DNA of 64,000 nucleotides from Epiperipatus broadwayi (GCA_028023455.1 JAQFVV010006309.1:3575482-3639481); one strand, 5' to 3'; counted from the first letter of the stretch, positions 50,121 through 62,330 are shown. Numbers and translations: made by a program. The notes: generated by a model not told the origin, from the sequence alone.

Positions 50121-51107
50121 TATTCTTGTAATGTTAACTCTTTTTTGACAATCTATAGATCTAATGCAAACTGGTTAGGAATTGCTCTTTGCATTAAATT
50201 TTTACATTGAGAGAAGTCTCTGACTTTATTACTTACTGATTTTTACTGTGAATTTTTTTTTTTAATAATTGGATATGAACCAATTAAATTAACTAGTTGA
50301 ATTGTTAAATGTTATTAGAAAAATTTGAACTCTACTTATGATTTTGCAAATTCATTTAGCTGTTAGTAATAATACACAGAACAGTAAATCATGGATGTTT
50401 TGTACTAACCTGTATATTATAATGAGATAAATGTATTTGGAAATGTATAAATAAACTGAATTTTTCCAAAAACATTTGATAATTCAACTAAAAAATGGGA
50501 ATAGTTTAATATATAATCACAATTAAAACACCATGGTCATGAACTTTTGAACCAAGTTTTATTTAATTGGTTGGTTTAAATCAATAAAAGATTTATATAA
50601 AAAAACTTGCAATGGTCTTAGTGGTTGTCTAATTAATAAGTGACAAATTTATAGATTCATAATTTCTAATATCTTCCATCATTTTTACATTGGGATTCTT
50701 TTTTCCAATTAATTGGTATATCATTATTTAGAGATTTTGTATATATCAATGTCAACATTTTTTTTTCCCTCATTTAAAATAACTAATGAATTTGCAATTT
50801 TTTCAGCTTTTCATTATACAGAGATTTGTAGCAACATTTTAAAAATTGTTACTACAATGTGAGTTATTTGAGTGTGTTGAGAGGGGAGGAATTGTATTCT
50901 TTCATATATTTTATTAGGACATCTCTGTTTTTAATAACTGTGCCATCTTTTCTTCTAATTTCTAAATTTACTTTTTTCCCTATACCATTATGATAGTTTT
51001 CATCCAAAGGATTTGATTTTATTCCATAATATTTTTTGGTTGCTGTTTTTATTAACTTTTCTATGCAGCTTTGCAGATTTAAAAAAAGAAATCCAATTCT
51101 TCTAAAT

Positions 51108-51122
51108 TATATATATATATAT
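51108..51122. repeat. (AT)n microsatellite
   Basis: Short alternating AT run within the antisense RTE relic. Confidence 0.8.
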
Positions 51123-51700
51123 TTATCCATTTTTACTATCTGCCTCAATTAAATATTGAACTATATTTTTGCTAAATATAGACATTTTTTAAAAAATTGC
51201 CTCTTATTTTTTTACTGAAGTTTTTCACATATGAGCCATCATAAATTGTTTGTTGTATTTATGAATATTAGTTATATCAGTTAATTATTTTTATATTTTT
51301 TTCTTAAGTTTTGTTTGATTAGTTTTGCATTGACACATGTTTTAAATATAATTAATCAGATGTGAATTTATGAATTCTGTCATTAGAAGATAGAGAATGA
51401 TATCATAAATGAGGGTAAACTGCAATATATAATTATCTCATCAAGAATATCTTCAACTTTTTTATGGTTTGCCAATGGCTAGACATTCATTATACATAAG
51501 CTGTCTTTTCTTTACATTCTTTTAAACTTAGTACTTGCTCTTTATCTCATTCTTTTTCCTTATTAGTATTGTTTAATATTTCATGAACTTTGCATGGTTT
51601 CAATTATCTGATTTTACTAATTGTAGTGATAAGAACATGTGGTTGTGTACACACATTTTCATTCTTTAATAACATGAACAGGAATTCTGTCTCCATTCTT

Positions 51701-54039
51701 TCTTATATACAAATATTCTGAGTATATAAAGATTTGCTTTGCCATTATTGTTATCAGAATAGTGGCAAAGACAACTTTAGTAAGATTTTTGTTTGTAAGA
51801 AATGGTTAAAAGTTTTAAAAATTAATTGTCTCACTAAATTATCATGTTTGACAAATTATTCATTTAAGAGAAATAATTTTAAAATCAACAATAGTAATGA
51901 TGACTAGATGTTAAAAAATAAAAGATGACCTTTAAATAAAGGATGAAAATAAAAAATATTAAGAGATTATCCTAATATTAATATATAGACAAGATTTATA
52001 GAAATGCAGATTACTTAGATAAAATAGATGACTGTAGTATATAATATCTATAGTATTTCATTTTTATTTTGAATAATTTTAAATGAATTTGTTTTACATT
52101 GCAGAAACACTTTAATGAATATTAATGAGTGTTGATGTAATGTGCAAATATAACTTGAGTGCAAAATAATTTTTTTACAGTGTCTTTACTCATGTATTTG
52201 GAGAATGTGTGGAGATGTTGAGGTTATTAAGAATGGCTATAATAGATATTACACGTGGAAAAAGAGAAATGAAGTTGAACTACACCATGTGTTTGTTTAC
52301 TTAAAAATATATATTAATCTTAATCTTTAACTGAAGTTTAAAGTTTATATCTGTGCTAAAGATAATCTCTAGTTTAATAATTTATTAATGGTAATCATTA
52401 CTGTATTTATTGAAAGTGGACTGTGCAAATAAGTTTGACATTTGTAAATCAAAAATTAATAATATTAAATATAAGTAACTAATATCAACTTAAACGTAAT
52501 AAATGGTAAGCAAAGAGTTGAGCTTTTAAATATTGAAATAACTCTTTAGAAAATTCTGTAGGTAATGAGAATAATATTTCCAGTAACTGACCAGAATTTA
52601 TAATAAAGAAAAATTGACACAGTTTTAAAAAGCTTGATAACATTTTGAATGCAGTTTGGTTAGAAAGAAGTTGAAAACTTGTATTTACTAAAGGGAGTAA
52701 AATGGGAATTGGAATACATTTATCACTGTTAAGAGATTATTTTAAAAAAATATTAAAAATAGATATTGGTGAATAAAAAGGTAAAGAAAAAAATCTTTAA
52801 CTGTTCAATTTGTTGCTAAGTACAATAAAAAAATAATAATATTGTAATATAAAGCAAAAGAGAAAGTTAAAAATGATGTGAAATAAGCTTAACTAATAAT
52901 AATTAACATAGTTGCCACTAACTATATATATAGTGTTTTTTTTTTTTTAAAAAAAAATGTTTTCTACTCTTTACGCTATTTTTATTCTTTTATCCATTAA
53001 TGCATTTTTCATAATATTTATTACTTTTTGAAAAGTCATGTTAAACAAAAACTTTTAAAAAAATTTATGAAAGTAATTTTTTCTCAAATAATTGATATCA
53101 AATAATACTATAATGTAAAAATTTTTCTAAGTGCTTTAATTTTAAAATGATGTTTCTCATCCATTTTTGAACATTGATTTTGCTAGAGGAGTTATTTTGG
53201 TGTGGTTTTGTCATTTTTTTTAACTCTTTTGAATTTGTTATTGATTTTAATTAAGAATGTCAGGAAAGTTAATAAATTGCATATGTGATTAAACCCAATG
53301 CTGTTGAGGACAAATTAATTATAAAAGAAGTTTGAAATTTACAAAAAAAAAAAGTTGAGGGAGAGGAGTTAAAAAAACTTGTTTTTCTTTTTATATATAT
53401 ATAAAACATATATATATATATCTTTTGCTTGAATAATTTTTAATTTTGCATCGTTTAATTACTAAACAAACTAGTTAATTAGAAATACTATATAACCTTA
53501 AAATCAGCCAGTTATGTCAAACTATGTGTTTTTTCTAAAATATTTTTTTTAATTAGAAGCGACTCAATTGGCAAATAAATTCTTGCTTTTCATTTCCCAC
53601 AGTGACTATGCCATAAAATAGTGAAAGAGTTTGAGAAACTCATTTGACAGATGTAGTGAATCGAATCAGCTGTCTGAACTTTTTAATTTTATATGCAATG
53701 TTTCTATTTATTTATTCTTTCGATTTTTGAAGCAAAAATAGGGAAATAGATGTTTCAGTTTAGTTATTTAATTTTATTTTATATCTAGTTAGATTTTTTT
53801 AAATCTTACTTTAATTAATTAGTTATCAGTTAAAGTTAGGGATTTATTTGATGTATATCTAGTGATATTTAAATTTATATCATTTCTTTTTTAAAAAAAT
53901 ATTTGTATAAATTATTATTTTTAAAACTGAAAAAAATAAAAATATACAGGCAATAAGTTTGCAAAATAATATTAAAAGAAAATATTATACCTGTATTGGT
54001 CTGATACTTTATGATGATGACATATTAATTGTAATTACT
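51701..54039. other. AT-rich intronic stretch
   Basis: No gene. Contains a T/A block near 52936-52960 and a two-part (TA)n run at 53392-53421. Confidence 0.4.
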
Positions 54040-54059
54040 GTATATGCTGATTATTTCCA

Positions 54060-54645
54060 CCAACTAGTTTCAATTGACATAGAGGCGCAAAACTCTCCAT
54101 ACAATAGCTCACCCAGTGAAAGCTGGAGTAATCAGTGGATGCAGGAAGATTTTTGCATAAAATCCCTATCTAGTGCCTACTCATCCAATAACCACAGATT
54201 AGTTTCTAGCTTCTAGCTTTCATCAGTGAGGAGCCTTGCAGCTGAAAACACTGCACCTAGATCTTAGAATCTAATGCAACCCTCCATCAGCCACCTTTTA
54301 CCTTATTAGCTAACTATAAAGCTTTATGTCCAAAATGAAAACACAATAATGTTTTCAATTCAAGCTCATTAGCTTGTATAGTCATATAGATCTGAACTCA
54401 GTTCAACATTTATACTTTTTGGTGTCTTTGGTTCTTTAATAACCACACTCACCAAATCCTATTGGGAATGATTGGTATTAAACCATTAAACATCAAAGCT
54501 GTTTAACACAGAGGCAAAACTCTCCATACAGTAGCGTCACTCACTGAAAGTCGCACTGTGTGGTGCTACTGTATGGAGAGTTTTGCCTCTGTGTTAAACA
54601 GCTTGTGTAAGCATAAAGAATGGTGATCATGTGATGTTTAGTAGT
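54060..54645 (+). mobile_element. Foldback/MITE-like element, family B, copy 3
   Basis: The longest family B copy. It shares aaaactctccataca at its left, aatcagtggatgcaggaa, cctactcatccaata, tagtttctagctt, gcacctagatctta, aatgcaaccctcca, cagatctgaactcagttcaa-type blocks, tggtgtctttggtt, and the right end tggtgatcatgtgatgtt with the copies at 2.0 and 3.3 kb. Near its right end it contains a perfect 40-bp hairpin, annotated separately. A chance open frame spans its left part. It is not a gene. Confidence 0.75.
54496..54604. repeat. Perfect 40-bp inverted repeat (hairpin)
   Basis: 54496-54535 is the exact reverse complement of 54565-54604 (arm begins aagctgtttaacacagagg). The loop is 29 bases. 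The arm sequence is also the terminal sequence of family B: an imperfect copy lies at 54080-54112 and reverse complements occur near 2040-2095 and 3685-3735. Perfect identity in an otherwise diverged element points to a recent event or gene conversion between the arms. Confidence 0.95.
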
Positions 54646-54784
54646 TTCAATTATTAAATAATTTTAGAAAATTTCAAACTTTATTTAAACTTTTCAAATA
54701 CATTCAAATGCTAGTAATAACATGTCTTAATATATGACACATTTTATATAGTATTGTTCTTTCTTCTTCAGATATTTCCAGCGT

Positions 54785-55165
54785 GAACAATAAGTTATTG
54801 ACAAAATTGCCTAGTTGTTAGAGCTTCATTTTAAATTTAGCATTCATGAATCTAAAATTGATTAGTTAATTCCCATGCTAATACTGTTACTGATCAGGGT
54901 AGTAACATCTGAAGAAGAGAATAATGTCATTTTTATATTAGCCATGTAATATTACTAAGTGTGAATAAGTTTGAATTTTTAAACTAATATTTAGCTATTA
55001 ATTAAGATGATATAAATACTCAAACATATAAAATACCATCATCACTAATTTTCAGAACTGAATAATCTGTGCATGTATTTGGAAAATTTTAAATCTTTCA
55101 AAAAACATTTAACAATTAAAAGCAGTTGATGAAAATAATATAACATAATTATAAATTACATTATG
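54785..55165 (+). repeat. Dispersed repeat shared with 63690-63960
   Basis: The order of blocks tagcattcatgaatct, cccatgctaatactgttactgatca, gtaacatctgaagaagagaa, then tttaaatctttcaaaaaacattta and agttgatgaaaataatataacataatt recurs near the right end of the window (tagtactcataaaagatct, tgttagtaccgtgactgacca, acaacatctaaagaagaga, acattcaacattta, agttgatggaaataat). Similarity is moderate by eye. No coding sequence. Confidence 0.5.
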
Positions 55166-55244
55166 TATTTATATTTATTTTTAGATGTCTATAGTATCTG
55201 TAAAATAATTTTAATATTTTTATGGTGATGTTGATAACGGGATC

Positions 55245-55320
55245 CATGGTGTAGTGAAAATGTATGCACTTTCTAAATTCACAACCTGGATTCAAATTTG
55301 GGCTGGGTAAAACTCTGAAA
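55245..55320 (+). mobile_element. tRNA-derived SINE head (tRNA-Glu-like)
   Basis: ggatccatggtgtagtg is a good pol III A box, and cctggattcaaatttggg, about 45 bases on, is a B box with T-arm-like flanks. A body ending in decayed AT-rich sequence follows. The acceptor stem does not close, so this is a SINE or tRNA pseudogene, not a tRNA gene. Confidence 0.55.
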
Positions 55321-57374
55321 AATATTTTAGATTTCAGTAAGGCTTAAGTAGTTTTTCAAATAGCTGGACCATGACCAATTCAGCTAATTATTATATATTA
55401 ATCAAAACAAGGATAGAAAAATATTTAATGTTACTACTTTCTAATTGGAATGCTCAGTAAATGAAGGAATGAGTCTAAAAAGTCTTTTACCCTGCAGGTG
55501 GCTATTTAAACATTCAACTTTTTAACTACATTGTTGATATTATAATTGTTTTTAATTACAAAAATAATTGTATATACACAAAAGTGACATATGCCTATGT
55601 ATTGAGTTTAAAATTTTGCTACTCAATGACATTTATAATTTATGCATGTTAAACTGTAACCAATAAATATTGTCCTATAATTATTTATCAGTTATAAAGT
55701 ATTTGTGGCCACATTGTCTAATATGTGTTTAATAAATACTGTACTTTTAATATTAAATTATTATTATAATGACTTGCTTCATAACAAAAAGTTCATAATA
55801 AGTAACATACAGTGTTTTATTATTTTGTTTTCCAGATTATTATATCTCATGTTTTGTTTTTTGATTAATATGACATTGTTGTTTTTGTTAGCCCAGGTAC
55901 ACTTTTTTGAATAGGAATTTAGATTAATTTATGCATATTGTGATAATATAATTTATATGGTATAGGTTTAGATGGACCAGTCTTAAAGTTGTTAGCATTA
56001 TTTTGTTCTGAGTTATTGATATTTTGTAATTTTAATACTACATCTAAAATCATTATTTTTTCATGCATTTTCTAAAGTCGTTTATTACTAAATTTATTTA
56101 ATATGAATAATGCATATTCATATTATATCCACATATTTAGTATTTTCATTATTTAATATAATCAAGATGTGAAGCTCAAATATGTTTTAGAAATTTATCT
56201 GAAACGTAACAAATAAAAATACAATAATATAAGAAATACAAAATAGATAAATATACAAAAATATAATTATATTCAAAATTTAAATTTTCTAATTACATTA
56301 CAAAATAAATCTATCTCATAGCATATTGTTTCACTAAAACTAACTTAAATTTTATAAAATCATTTATTTTTAATTCTATTTTCAGTTAATTATTTCCCAT
56401 TTTGATAAAATTTAATTTAAATTCAAAACACAATTTCTATTAAAAGTAAATATAAGTTTATCAATATATTGTTTTTCTTTAATCATTCTTTCAATATATA
56501 TATTTTACATTCTCAATCTTTCAATTTTTATAATAATGTAAGTATAATATAAAATTGCTATCATATATGCGTTGCCTAAATGTTATTGTTAATTTATTTT
56601 TAGGTATGCCAATGTAATTTGTTTTTCTGTTGTTATATTTACAATAAGCAAATACAATTTCATATATATTATTTAAACTGTTATTTTTTTATTATAATTC
56701 ATTACATTAACCATATTATTTTTAAATATTGAATTTATTTTAATATTAAGTTTATATGTTTTTCTTTATATATCTTACTGTTTTTTTTATTTATTATACT
56801 TATTTTTATTAATTATAAAACTTATTTTATTATTGTTTATTTTCTCTTATTATTATTAATCATATTTCTTTTATTTTTTAGCAATCTTTCTGTAAGAATA
56901 ATTATTAGCAACTATCTTTTTTTTTTATTATTTCAATTTTATTTTATAATATTTTATAGTTTGAATGTATATTAAATGATCTAATTATATGATTTGTAAT
57001 TCTTTTTTTTTTAATATTTATCTATATCAAAACCCTAAATCAATACTACTCCAAAATATATTTTTATATATAAATCAATATTTATTTATATGTTTTCTTC
57101 AATTGTTATTTTATTAATTACAATATCTATAATATAAAAATAAATACTGATATACATATATTTAGAGAAAGAGAAAAATAATTATTAATAATTAATCATT
57201 ATTTTAAATAACAGATTTTTAATAAATTGGAATTAAAATAAATAAAAAAACAAAATTAATAATAACAATAATAAACAAAGGTTAATAAAAGAATACATAG
57301 AAGTTTTGTGATTAATAAAACTAATTATAACCAAGTAGGATAAATGTTAAGATATATAAATAAAAATTTACATA
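55321..57374. other. Very AT-rich intronic stretch
   Basis: No gene. The part 56000-57320 is almost pure A/T by eye, with many taataata and ttatttt words. Confidence 0.45.
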
Positions 57375-57772
57375 TTCAGCCTGTATCCCACCTATCCCTT
57401 TTCTATGTATTTAAATGGACATATTAAAATCCTACTTATGAGGGGTCAGATTGACTTAAAGTCAACATGGGTATGAGTATAATATTGGCATCATCAAGGG
57501 CTTTGAGCATTTCATTATCACATTTTCAGTGATGTGGATGGCTAAAGAGTTGGAGTATGGAGAGGAATGAAGCCTGTCCATTAAAATTTGTAGATTTGCT
57601 ATCTTAATATAAAACTGAGCATTGATTATATATGAGTGTGGGAGATCATGATCTGGACAAACTGATAAGTGCTGGATCAGCATCTTTTTCACATATATGT
57701 GATCATGTATATTGGATAGAGTGGATGACTGTAGGAAGCTTGAAAGTCTGAGTTCAAATCCCTTTTAATTAT
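57375..57772 (+). mobile_element. SINE-like family A, most complete copy
   Basis: Runs from agcctgtatcccacctatcc and gaggggtcagattgac through aaagtcaacatgggtatga, aatattggcatcatcaagg, ctaaagagttgga, atgaagcctgtccattaaa, gatttgctatcttaatata, gtgggagatcatgatctgga, gctggatcagcat and catgtatattgg to a tRNA-like end (gatagagtggatgactg, agtctgagttcaaatccc). A-box-like and B-box-like motifs lie about 35 bases apart at the right end, followed by A/T-rich tail. No coding sequence on either strand should be credited here. Confidence 0.82.
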
Positions 57773-59289
57773 AAATAAAAATTATAATAAATAAAAATAA
57801 TACAGATAATTTATTCAATTATAAATTACATCAGAACAAAAAAAAGATGTAGGCAAGATATCTATGAAGAGAATTTGGTATTTATTTAAATGCTAAAAAT
57901 GGAAAACATAATTATAAGATTAGACCTAATTGAGAATGTAAAAAATACTCTGAAGATTTTTTTTTTTAAATTATTTTAATAAATATAAACCTACTCTTAA
58001 TAGAAATTGTATTTAATTATAATTGCTTTCATGATGTATAATAATTAATTAATTTTGGCTTAAATTTAAGAACTTTACTAGATTAAGAAATAATTATAGT
58101 CAATAATTAAAATATATTTAAAATTTGAAATAAAGTATATTATTTAAATAGATTTTATAAAATTTAAGTTTATTTTTAAGAAATAAGATATTATAACATA
58201 GGTTTATTATGTAATATTAAGAACTTTATCTAAAATTTAAAAAGTAAAAAAAAAAATGTTCTTGTTTTGTGTATATAAATTGTTTCATTTTAAACTATTT
58301 AGTTTTTTACTTTCGTGTTTCAGACAGATTTTTGAAATATCTTGTAAATTAATGTCTTGATAAAGATTATTTTAAATAATAAATGTTCATATGTGGATAT
58401 AATAAGTTCAAAAATTATATTAAATTAGTTCAATAATAAACAAGTTTTAAAAAATAAATGTTGTATTTTATATATACTATTTTTGAAGCTGAGTAAATTT
58501 GGAAAAAGAAAGAAATGAGAATACTTATAATATTTTTTATATTAGTCTATATGCAAAAATTTCAACACATGACATATTTGGCATCTACTGGTATTGAATT
58601 CCTTAGTAAAAATGCTAACTTCTTCAATCAAAGAAGATTCAACAGTCAAGATAATAGAATCTATAATAAGTCAGTAATATTTTTTATTCTTATTTATTAT
58701 TATTATTATTATTAAACTTCTTAATTTTATAAGGTATCTTCATATAGCTAAAAATTCATTAAAGTGTAGCTTAAAATTTTAAAAATAAAATTTTAAAAAT
58801 AAATCAAATAGGTGATAAGCAATGATGATATATAACATATATACATATTATAATAGATACTTCATGCATCGTATAAGAGCCTATGTTGTAGGGATATTTG
58901 TATATACAGTACTTATAAAGTTTATGAGTTAAAATTGAAATCCAAGCCAGTTACAATTTTTATATTTTTTTTCAGATTTTAAAACTTTAGATTTTTTTTT
59001 AATGTAACTTACCCATAGCCAAACTATATATTTATTCAATAACCAAAGTATTAAACAATAATGGAAAATAGTGCAAAACTTCACCTTTGATAGTTGAAAC
59101 TTTACTATTTTTTTTTCTTTCACATGGAAGAGACTATTGCCTATAATGGGATATTCAAATATATGTTTGATTCCATTTATTATAAAAGATTCTAGCATTT
59201 CACTTTGATAGTTCTTGCATTATTATAAATTATATATATATAATGTTTAAATACAAGTATATTGTCTATACTGAACTTAATGTAATTAG
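57773..59289. other. AT-rich intronic stretch
   Basis: No gene; includes a (TTA)n run at 58693-58714. Confidence 0.4.
58693..58714. repeat. (TTA)n microsatellite
   Basis: About seven uninterrupted TTA/TAT units. Confidence 0.85.
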
Positions 59290-59486
59290 AAAGGATTTGA
59301 AATCAGTTTTCAAACTTCCTGCATCTATTTATTCCATCTTATGCAACCAATACACATGACCACATACATATATATATTTTATGCTGAACCAGAACTCATC
59401 AGTTGGTCCAGATCATTATCTCCCACACACATATATATAATCAGTGCTCAATTTATATTAAGATAGAAAATCATCAAACTTTAATG
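59290..59486 (-). mobile_element. SINE-like family A, reverse copy of a head-to-head pair
   Basis: In reverse orientation it carries the tRNA-like end (ggatttgaaatcag, ttattccatcttatgc), then atgctgaaccagaactcatcagttggtccagat, tctcccacac, cagtgctcaattta and aagatagaaaatcatcaaactttaatg. The body stops at 59486, where the forward copy begins. Confidence 0.75.
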
Positions 59487-59826
59487 ATGAAGGGTTAAAG
59501 TGTCATAAAGTCAAAATGGATATGACATTAATATTGGCATCAGCAAGGACCTTGAGTGTTCCATCAGATTTTCAATGATATGGATGGTTGAAGAATTGGA
59601 GGGCGGAGAAGATTGAAGCCTATTTATTAAAGTTTGAGGATTTGCTATCTTAATAAACTGTGCGCTGATTATATATGTGGGGGGGGGTTAATGATTTTGT
59701 TCAGCATGAAATATGTAGATTGGAGATCCTTTATCCTTTTCACATATATGCAGTTATGTATATCGGCTGTATAAAATGGAATGGATAGATGTAGGAAGGT
59801 TGATAAACTAAGTTCAAATCCCTTCT
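59487..59826 (+). mobile_element. SINE-like family A, forward copy of a head-to-head pair
   Basis: Starts gaagggttaaagtgtca, then aaagtcaaaatggatatgac, attggcatcagcaagga, ttcaatgatatggatgg, gaagaattggagg, agaagattgaagcct and gatttgctatctt. It runs through a G run (about 59680-59688) to ttcagcatgaaata, aatggaatggatag and aagttcaaatcccttc. It is nearly complete and joined without spacer to the reverse copy. Confidence 0.8.
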
Positions 59827-59929
59827 ATATATGTATTAATTTTAATATTCTCATAGATAAATGATGAATTCATAGTATTATTTCCAGGAGCTTCCATGAC
59901 ATTTCAGTACAATAACAAGTACTTCCTCA

Positions 59930-61990
59930 GAGCTTTTTCTTTCTCAAATTATAAGAATGTGTGTGGTGAGATTTAAAATTGTTCTTTTCTTCCTTTATTA
60001 TTTTCTCCTCATTCTCAACTTCTCTTGGTTGAGAAGTTTTAATAAATATTTTATCCTCCAATAATTTTCCAAATGATGTTTCTCATTTATGTTCTTAGGC
60101 CTTTTAAAATATTCTATAGCTTTCCTCAGCAGTCTCTGGTCACATTGTTTAATTTTTGCCAGAATGTTTTTTTATTAAAATTGATGTCATGGTTAGTTAT
60201 TTAATGTGTGAATAAATGGCTGATGAATTGGATAATTCTCTAACTGCCAAAATGTGTTTTTCCTTTCTTATGTTTTTTCTATGATTGGTCTGTCTAATGT
60301 ATGAATGTAAACAAACTCCATATGGAATTTCATATAAACCATGACACTCCAAAGGAATTTTATCTTTAGGGCATGGAAATACTTCATTAATTTTTTTAAT
60401 GTAGTATAAACTGTGTGGATATTACTTTTTCTTTAAATTATTAACAATTTATCAGTTACTCCCTTTATATATGGCAGAACAGTCTTAATTTCGAAGTATC
60501 AAAATTGTTGTTAGCATATAAAAAAGGCTTATCAATAATCCTGTGATCAAAACCATTATGAAGAAGCATTTTTTTAATAGTCTAGATATCTTGGTTAAAA
60601 TGGCTGTCATCAAAAAGTCTCTTAGTTCTATCTAACAATGTCTTTGCCATTGAAAATGTTTGTGCTGGATGGTAATGAGAAAAAAAATCTAGATATCTTC
60701 CAATGTGTGTTCTTTATATATATATATATATCATGGGATAAAGAATCATCCTTCTTTCTTTCAATTAAAACATCTAAAAATGGAAGTTGGTTATTATTTT
60801 CTATTTTCATAGTAAATTTGATGTTGTGAAAAGAGTTTAAGAAAATTAAAATTTCATCAAGAGCATGCTTACCAGAGGCCAAATAACAAAAGTATTATCA
60901 AAATATCTCAGCTGTACAGATGATTTTTTAACTGCTGATATTAAAATTTTCTTTTCCAATTCTCTGTAAAAATTGAAGCCAATGCTGGAGAAATTGGTAA
61001 ACACATAGCTAAACCTAATGTTTGTTTATACATCTGATCATCATAAACAAAAATGTATTCAATAAGCAGTGTTCAATCAAACTGACAACAAAATCAGGCA
61101 ATTGAATATTTTTCAAAATTTCAATAGCTTCCTTTGCAGATAAAAAGCAAAACAATATCAAAACTTATCAAAATATCATTTTTAGTTAATTTAATATCTC
61201 AGGTAAGTTCAAGTAAATGATTTGCATCCTTAACATAAGATGACATTTCTGTTAAATGTGGCTATTGAAAAGAATATAGAAAACGAACCGCTTATAATCG
61301 GTCTCGATGGAATTTAGTTTGTGGATTTTTGGCAAACCATATATATAACTTTGGATAAAAAGATTTTTCTCTAGGTATAAGGCAAATCTTAGTTTTTTGT
61401 TAAATCTAAATTATGTATTTTTTTGTAATAATCACTAGTTTTCAAAATTACTATAGAATTATCCTTATCTGCCTGAAGGATAGTAATCGATTTATCATTT
61501 TTTAAATTTAAACAAAGCTTTTCTTTCCTTTTAGGCGGTTTTGCTTTATTTAGAATATCGTATATTTTCCCTCTTATTATGTCTGCCTACGCGCCAAGTT
61601 ATTTTTGATAAAGTACTTTCCACTTTACAAATAATATCCTCAAACGATAATTTTGATGATGAAATAGCAAAGTTAAAATCTTTATTAAGAACGTTCAGTT
61701 CTGTATCAGATAATTTTCGATCTAATAATTTTTTGACAGCTTGTATGTTTATTTTTCCAGACAAAGACAATGTTAGCTTTTTCTGTTTGTTTGTTTTTTA
61801 ACAATTTGTTGAATTTATTTTTTTGCTTTCAACATTTAAATTCTTAATTTGGAATTTATCATTAACATTTAAATTCTTTTTCTTTAGTGACTCTAAAATC
61901 AGCGACCTTATCATAAATTGACCACAATATTGGATGAATAATATTACTTAATGAAAGGCGGAATTGTAACAATTTTGTATCTACAAATTT
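59930..61990 (-). pseudogene. Penelope-type RT with GIY-YIG endonuclease, broken
   Basis: RT plus nuclease that copies the element at a nicked target. On the minus strand in order: LSLSNIIHP and YDKVADFRV (about 61950-61880), RKLSDTELNVLNKDFNFA (61740-61690), YGLPKIHK (about 61340, hallmark of the family), SFDIVLLF (about 61160), LAMCLPISPALASI (about 61000, normally GxAMGSPLSP), RYFDNTFVIWP (about 60900), SFHNIKFTMKIE and LPFLDVLIER (about 60830-60760), then ECHGLYEIPYGVC and YIRQTNHRK (about 60340-60270) of GIY-YIG. The catalytic YVDD is YFDN and YIGQ is YIRQ. With frameshifts and stops, the copy is inactive. Confidence 0.82.
60715..60731. repeat. (TA)n microsatellite within the Penelope relic
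   Basis: An alternating TA run expanded inside the coding region, reading as Ile-Tyr repeats on the minus strand. It shows post-insertion slippage. Confidence 0.85.
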
Positions 61991-62262
61991 TTTTCCTCGT
62001 ATTTTTAATAAATATAATATTAATATCATTTATATTCTTTATTACTTTTTACAACTCACTATTGACGATAAAGACAATGTTAACATTTCCTGTTTCTTTT
62101 TTAACAATTTGTTGAATTTATTTTTTTGCGTTCAACATTTAAATTCCTTTTCTTTAGTAATTCTAAAATCAGCGATTATTGAATCAATCGTATTATTTAA
62201 TGAAAGGTGGAATTGAAACAATTTTTTATCTAAAAATCTTTTACGTTGGTATTTTTAATAAA
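61763..62262 (-). repeat. Direct duplication in the 5' part of the Penelope relic
   Basis: 61763-62012 and 62070-62262 share, in order, aaagacaatgtta, taacaatttgttgaattta, ttcaacatttaaatt, tctaaaatcagcga, taatgaaagg-ggaatt and gtatttttaataaa. The second copy is shorter by about 55 bases. Both encode the same N-terminal segment of the element. The tandem layout recalls the partial tandem copies typical of Penelope insertions. Confidence 0.75.
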
Positions 62263-62330
62263 AGCGGTTAAAATATCAAGACTTGCTTTATTTAAAATTG
62301 TATCAATTTTTTTGTCAGTGTCAAAATTTT

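Larger units (their letters stand above)
49250..51700 (-). pseudogene. Antisense RTE retrotransposon relic, longer copy
   Basis: On the minus strand, fragments follow RTE order over about 2.4 kb. From high to low coordinate: a possible endonuclease/linker region (51650-51150), EIRRKDGTVIKNRDVLIKYM (about 50950, the pre-RT linker), then GDFISPKLFYAVL (about 49860, matching SISPKLFSAVL of the sense copy), VVFINNASRVAENAIKAI (about 49700), and INIDENNNR followed by NIKLGL (about 49545). Stops and indels are dense. A family A tRNA-like fragment interrupts it at 50035-50120. The 5' limit is uncertain. Confidence 0.55.
59880..62330 (-). mobile_element. Penelope-like element relic
   Basis: Minus-strand element of about 2.4 kb with an RT followed by a GIY-YIG endonuclease, the diagnostic Penelope order. 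The 5' side (61763-62262) contains an internal direct duplication. The 3' side runs to about 59880, just beyond the forward SINE copy. Orientation is opposite to the FN3 gene whose intron probably contains it. Confidence 0.85.

Noticed and set aside
55705-55914. Hydrophobic 69-codon plus-strand open frame
   Set aside because: Leu/Ile/Phe-rich because of T-rich DNA, with no motif, homologue or splice support.
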